Origin: Sternotherus odoratus
Lineage: Eukaryota; Chordata; Testudines; Kinosternidae
Reading direction: 5' to 3'
Assembly (NCBI GenBank): GCA_032164245.1
Contig: JAVMKO010000003.1
Coordinates: 87,216,390 to 87,280,389 of the forward strand
Length of the DNA: 64,000 nt
In this document: piece after piece, positions 59,406 through 64,000 of the stretch
How positions within the stretch are numbered: the stretch's first letter is position 1
Layout: each line of letters opens with the position of its first letter
Program-made: the position numbers and the translations under genes
Notes under the pieces: generated by a model
Told to the model about the DNA's origin: nothing
What the model saw: only the letters and a program-made list of their open reading frames with translations
The model's database searches: none

Positions 59406-59779
59406 CAGGGCCGGCACCAGGAATTTTGGGACCCCGTACACAGATCGTTCAGGCCCCCCCTCCCCGGCCGGTCTCCCTCTGCCCGCAGACTCCTCCCCCC
59501 CGCCAGTCTCCCGCCGCCTGCGGGCCCCAACCCCCGCATGCGCTCTGGCCGCGTGGCCCGGCTGGGAGAAACAAAGGGGGGCGGGGGGAGGCTGCTGGGT
59601 GCCGGGGGAGGGGGCTGACGAGCGCTGCAGCGGCTGCCCGGAGCCGCGCCTTGCTCACAGGCCCAGCGACAAGGGGGTACAGCTGCGTACCGGGCCCGCC
59701 CCGGATTTAAGGGGGACCCCCCCTTAAGTCCGGGGCCCGGTACAGCTGTACCCGTTGTACCACCCTGTCGCCGGCCCTG
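59406..59779. mobile_element. hAT-type element with exact 8-bp duplication
   Basis: Ends CAGGGCCGGCACCAGG and CCTGTCGCCGGCCCTG are inverted repeats. CCCTTACA occurs immediately outside on both sides (59398-59405 and 59780-59787), a perfect 8-bp target duplication. The interior is very CpG-rich and contains a hairpin at 59675-59753 ('gggtacagctg...ccccgga' facing its inverse). No coding capacity. The intact duplication suggests a younger insertion than the other hAT copies. Confidence 0.93.
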
Positions 59780-60995
59780 CCCTTACAATAAGCACAGGCC
59801 CAAGTTTTCAAGCTGTAATGAAACTGGAAACCAGGCCTCATTTTTTGTTTCAGTATGAAAGTTTGCCACCTTGTCAACCACTGTTCTACTTGTATTGATG
59901 GGTCTTCAATCTAGCTAACTTTATGAGGCCTCACTGTTGACACTGTTTCATAACAACTAGGCATCTATTGTAACGTTACAGTTAACACATCAACTTTAAA
60001 TATCAAATTTTATATACTTCGGCAGGCTCTGTTCAAATCCTTGGTGTGATATTTTACGGTCCAGTCCATGAAGAAATACAGAATACTTGTTCAAGGTTAT
60101 AAAATACATTGTACAGGGGTTCCCTTCCCAAAACACCCAGCTGGTAGCTTTAAATTCCTTTACTTACTGGCCACTGCTAAGGGTAACTGCTGCTATTCAT
60201 GCTATTCATATTGGTTTAACTCACTGCAGTTTTTCTGCTATTACAAAAGAAACACACAATAATAATTAATTTATTTTTAAAAATATCTGGAAATAAACAG
60301 GCTTGCAAAATATAATTTTTTACAATTATATTTTGAGGAAGATTGGGAGTTATGTAGTAGTAGTTGTGACTCTGACAGATAACAGATTCTTTTCCTACTG
60401 TTGTTACTAGAAAAGAGGGAGCCCCTTAAAGAACAGCATGACATTATTTTTAAGTTTTTAAGTGATTCTTTTGGGGGGGGGAACTCCACAATATAAGCTT
60501 TTATACACATCAAGAGACACATTCTCCTGTCTTTTCTGGCTCTCTTGCCAGCTATTCAGTATCCACAATGCCACTTATGATACTGTGTTTCTCTCTCCTC
60601 TGTTTTAACTCTCTGCTGGCTTTTGTGTACTCCTTCAGTAACTCCTCTCATCTTCCCAGCCCTGAAACTTTTTAAGATAATTTGAGGCCTCCTATGAAGA
60701 CATTAGCTACAACTTCTGTTGGCAATAGCAGCAGTTTCTAAGCATTCTGAGCTATATCTATTTTTTCTTTTAGGAGTTACTTATTTTGACATCTGTGAAA
60801 GAGGAGCTAGCAAGCATTGTAAGCACTCTCAAAATGAGATGTACAAATGAGCATTCTCTAAATGAACCAATTCCTAGGGGACACACTTGACACATGGGAA
60901 CTAGCTAGTTTCCTAAGGGTTAAGACACACAAAAATTTCTTGTATTGTCAAAGGAAAACAAGAACAGAACTAGCTAAGTATGTTGTAAAAATAGT

Positions 60996-61000
<5 letters not shown>

Positions 61001-61036
<36 letters not shown>
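61001..61036 (+). repeat. (CT)n microsatellite followed by poly-T
   Basis: About 18 uninterrupted CT units then a T run ending near 61046. Confidence 0.95.
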
Positions 61037-61045
<9 letters not shown>

Positions 61046-61428
61046 TAAAGGCAACTTCCAGATAAGGAACAAAATGTCTTTGCTGAATTTTTAGCTTTTA
61101 ATTTTGTACAAAGAAAGCCTAAAAAGATTTTGTTGTTCCCTTCTCTCCTGGCTGCTGGGAGACTAACAGTAGAGCCTCCAAATGTAGCACTGGCCTCAGC
61201 AGCCAGACTCAGGCGTTGCTTTGCTGAACAGTCTAATCCCCCACCAATCCAGGGTCTCTCCTGAAACCTGACTCTTTCTCCTATTCATCAGTTACCACCT
61301 ACTGTGATGTTAACCAGAAGGGAGAGTGATGGCAAAATATAAGGAGGCAGATTCTGGCACATTCACTTGAGTGGGGCTACTTGTAGAATAAGATAGTATG
61401 CAGTGTGATTAAGGGTGTGCCCACAATT

Positions 61429-61511
61429 AGCGTAGGTCTAATGGCACTATTGTTTCTTTCTATATATAAAAAGAAACAATAGTGCAGAACAATAGTGGGA
61501 TTAGACCTATG

Positions 61512-61513
<2 letters not shown>
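61429..61513. repeat. 85-bp hairpin next to a TA microsatellite
   Basis: AGCGTAGGTCTAAT (61429-61442) pairs with ATTAGACCTATGCT (61500-61513), with 13 of 14 positions matching, and inside it GCACTATTGTTTCTT pairs with AAGAAACAATAGTGC (61471-61485). A third partial copy 'aacaatagtggg' sits between. Confidence 0.8.

Positions 61514-61570
<57 letters not shown>
61512..61570 (+). repeat. (TA)n microsatellite
   Basis: About 28 uninterrupted TA units, directly following the hairpin. Confidence 0.97.
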
Positions 61571-61572
<2 letters not shown>

Positions 61573-62981
61573 AGAAAATATTCAGTGAAGTCTTATATGT
61601 CAGAGGCTATAGAGTAATTATTATATAACAGAGGGTCTGCAGAGAAAAATTAAAATTCCCTAACTTCCCCTATTCTCTCAACAGCTTCCTCCTTCCAGAG
61701 AGCAGTGTTGGAAAGCAGGTTTCTTTGACAAGCGCCCAAACAACTCTCTACAGGGCTTCTCAGTAGTTTACATTAGCGGCATGTGGGAATCCCAAAATAG
61801 AAAATTAAACAGATGTGAATAAAATGCTAATTAGGTTTCTGATTGAAACCAGAGCGGTCATGCTTAAAAACTTGTCAGTTCCCTTACACATCTAAATTAA
61901 TGTTACATAAATATTTTGCACTATTCTGTGCTCTTTATGCAGAATAGTTCATATACTGGGGTAAAGTTATTCAAGGAAGAATTGGAAAGTTTTTAAGTGC
62001 AATAACTGCAGTTCTGAGAATTATTCTAAATAATTGGCGCTCAGTCTCCTGCTTTCTAAAGTCTTCAAAATGGATTGTTCTGAAAAATGGATGAGAAAGC
62101 AGGTTTCCATCCCTGGGTCAAACGATGATGTGTATAGCAGGGGAAAAAACCCTAACAAAACACAGCTTTTTATTTATAATGCCTCCTCATAAATAAGTAT
62201 CACAGTTATGCCAACTGGGTAGCCTGGTCAGCATCCTCCTCCATCCCCACAAAAAACAAAACCAACCTCCCCTAGCCCAAGTAAGACACAATAACAGCAA
62301 TGGGAAAATGGCCAGAAGATACGCAAAACCTTGCCTCTTTTGTGTTATGTTCTATATTTCTCCAGCTGCTCAAATGAAACATGAGCTGTTTTAGAAGCAT
62401 CAGAAAAAAAAATACACACAAGCTTGTTAGATGAAACCAAAACCCACCACTGACTACCCTGTTGTCCTTTTTAATAGAACTTTTAGTGATAGATTTTCTG
62501 TTTTTATTTAACGAAACCAGAAAATAATGGCCCAATTTTGCTGTTCTTACTCATGATGAGTAGTAGTTTATTCCATGAATAGTCCCATTGGACAACATTC
62601 TGATACTTTTACTCCAGTTAAGTAGTACCTTATGGTACTATTCAATGTGAATAAGAGTATAGGAACCTGATCAATTACATTAATGGTACTGTTTGCATAC
62701 TAAAGTATTGCTCAAAGGACCTCATTCCTATTTATGCTAAATTCATTTTCCATCAACCTAGCAGTATAAAGTGGCAGTAAATTACACTGCTAGAACAGTA
62801 TGAACTAGCCTTAGTGAGAATATGAATGCATCTCAGAGCAAATAAGGGCATAAGTGTGTCAGAGTCTGTACCAAAGTTTTTAGTTTATCCCTCTTGTTTT
62901 CTATTTGTTTGTCACAGATCACCAAGTCTGCCAAAATTTTAAGGCTAATTCAGTGTTTTATGTAAACTGTATATGGCAATA

Positions 62982-63633
62982 CAGTAAAACCTCGATTTAA
63001 CGGACCTCGATTTAACGGACTTCGGATGCAACGGACAAAATTTCTGAGCAAGTCTGATGCATCCCAAATCCATTTCTCGCGGACTGGCTGCCGGCTCCCG
63101 GCTGCTGCCCGGGTCACAGCAGTGGGCGGGCTGGCTGCCGGCTCCCGGCTGCCGCCCGGGTCACATCAGCGGGAGGGTTGGCTGGCGGGTCCTGGGAGCT
63201 GGGACCCGTGTGGGCTGGCTGCTGGCTCCCTGCTGCCGCCGGGGTCCCAGCCACGGGCAGGCTGGCTGCCGGCTCCCGGCTGCCGCCCGGGTCACATCAG
63301 CAGGAGGGTTGGCTGGCGGGTCCTGGGAGCCGGGACCTGTGCAGTCTGGCTGCCGGCTCCTTGCTGCCGCCAGGGTCCCAGCTGCGGGCGGGCTGGCGGC
63401 TCCCGGCAGTTGGGACCCGGGCGGGCTGGCTGGCGGCTCCCAGCAGCCACCTGGGTCCCAGCAGCCGGGACCCGGGCGGGCTGGCTGGCGGGTCCCAGCT
63501 GCCACCCGGGTCCCAGCAGCGGGCGGGCTGCTGCTCCGACAGCTCATTTGTTTTATTATTATTAAATAACGGACTTTTTCATTTAACGGACACCCCCTCG
63601 CCCGAATTAGTCCGTTAAATGGAGGTTTCACTG
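62982..63633 (+). mobile_element. Tigger/pogo-like element with GC-rich tandem core (652 bp)
   Basis: Ends CAGTAAAACCTCGATTTAAC and TTAAATGGAGGTTTCACTG, flanked by TA at 62980-62981 and 63634-63635. The left end has a duplicated 'cctcgatttaacggac' block. The core (about 63080-63535) is a minisatellite of roughly 60-70 bp units rich in 'ggcgggctggctgccggctcccggctgc'. Proline/glycine-rich ORFs on both strands come from this repeat. No transposase. Confidence 0.88.
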
Positions 63634-64000
63634 TATCATTGTGTTTCTTGTAATTCATGTAGTAGAAGAAGAAGGTGAATAGGCATTTCTAGATTATTAA
63701 AATTGTATTTGCTTTTGTATTTTCAAGAGCTCAGCCTCGTCCTGTGCATATAAAAATACCCTTTTCCCTAAGTTTAACATTTATCTTTGGGTATGCTATA
63801 GTTGGCTTTAAAAAAAAAATCTTTTAGTCCTACACACAGCTGCTCTATTGAGTATTTGCTGGAGGAACTCTGAAAAGATCACTCCTGCACAAATCTAACT
63901 AGTAGTCATTCTGTCTTAAAAGCCATGCATGGAAGAGATCTCTAGGTCTTCCAGACGTTTTAAATCCTCTTCCTCTGTCTTCAAGTCTAAGAAAATTGCT
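63634..64000. other. Intron 2 segment, no feature assigned
   Basis: AT-rich, no feature recognised to the window end. Confidence 0.45.

Larger units (their letters stand above)
58083..64000 (+). other. AIG1: AIG1 intron 2, partial
   Basis: Begins GTAAGT at 58083 and runs beyond the window. No further exon is recognised before 64000. It holds the hAT, microsatellite, hairpin and Tigger-like features listed separately. Confidence 0.85.

Noticed and set aside
61512..61570. TA tract considered as a promoter TATA cluster
   Set aside because: A pure dinucleotide microsatellite in intron 2 with no exon downstream in the window.
63026..63658. Four long Gly/Pro-rich ORFs on both strands
   Set aside because: All come from the GC-rich minisatellite core of the Tigger-like element. 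Openness in four frames is a compositional effect.

Overview
The window is vertebrate nuclear DNA, most likely from a turtle or another archosauromorph reptile. It holds the 5' part of one gene, AIG1 (androgen-induced gene 1), on the plus strand. The organism call rests on abundant CR1 LINEs, a Penelope-like element with a GIY-YIG domain, CORE/MIR-type SINEs, many hAT and Tigger-like DNA transposon copies, and an AIG1 protein close to but not identical with the mammalian one. The call is an inference, because no species-diagnostic gene is present.

Layout. Bases 1 to about 14,800 are upstream DNA with no recognisable coding exon. They hold a Penelope tail, palindromic short repeats, MIR-like SINE pieces and a candidate LTR at 11556-12149. 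A CpG island (about 15060-15330) with a (GC)n tract and an RFX-type X-box contains AIG1 exon 1 (coding part 15268-15408, donor GTAAGT). Intron 1 runs 42,518 bp to 57926. Exon 2 is 57927-58082 (156 bp, phase 0 at both ends), followed by intron 2, which runs off the window.

Intron 1 is a record of nested transposition. It contains a minus-strand CR1 (19356-20290); a possible Helitron-like element (20290-22618) with a CR1 inside it, itself hit by a hAT; a plus-strand CR1 (about 22655-27365) split by two hAT elements, one of which carries a decayed transposase; and a long minus-strand CR1 (35471-38985) with recognisable endonuclease and reverse transcriptase relics, broken by a solo LTR with a 4-bp duplication. 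Further along are an inverted Penelope dimer (43332-43604), a Tigger-like element with a GC-rich tandem core (43901-44378), a second LTR of the same family (46715-47195), and a Penelope GIY-YIG relic (51732-52040). Intron 2 holds two hAT-type elements (58335-59016, and 59406-59779 with an exact 8-bp duplication), CT and TA tracts, a hairpin, and a second Tigger-like element (62982-63633) in inverted orientation.

There is no operon-like organisation. The only host gene supported is AIG1, and every other ORF with recognisable homology belongs to a mobile element. I see no tRNA, rRNA, CRISPR array or intact transposon gene. Nothing here amounts to a convincing new biological system. The most interesting signals are the nested insertions whose target duplications can be read directly, the three-ended hAT composite, the Penelope inverted dimer, the GC-minisatellite Tigger pair, and a ZNF143/THAP11-like site carried by repeat DNA.
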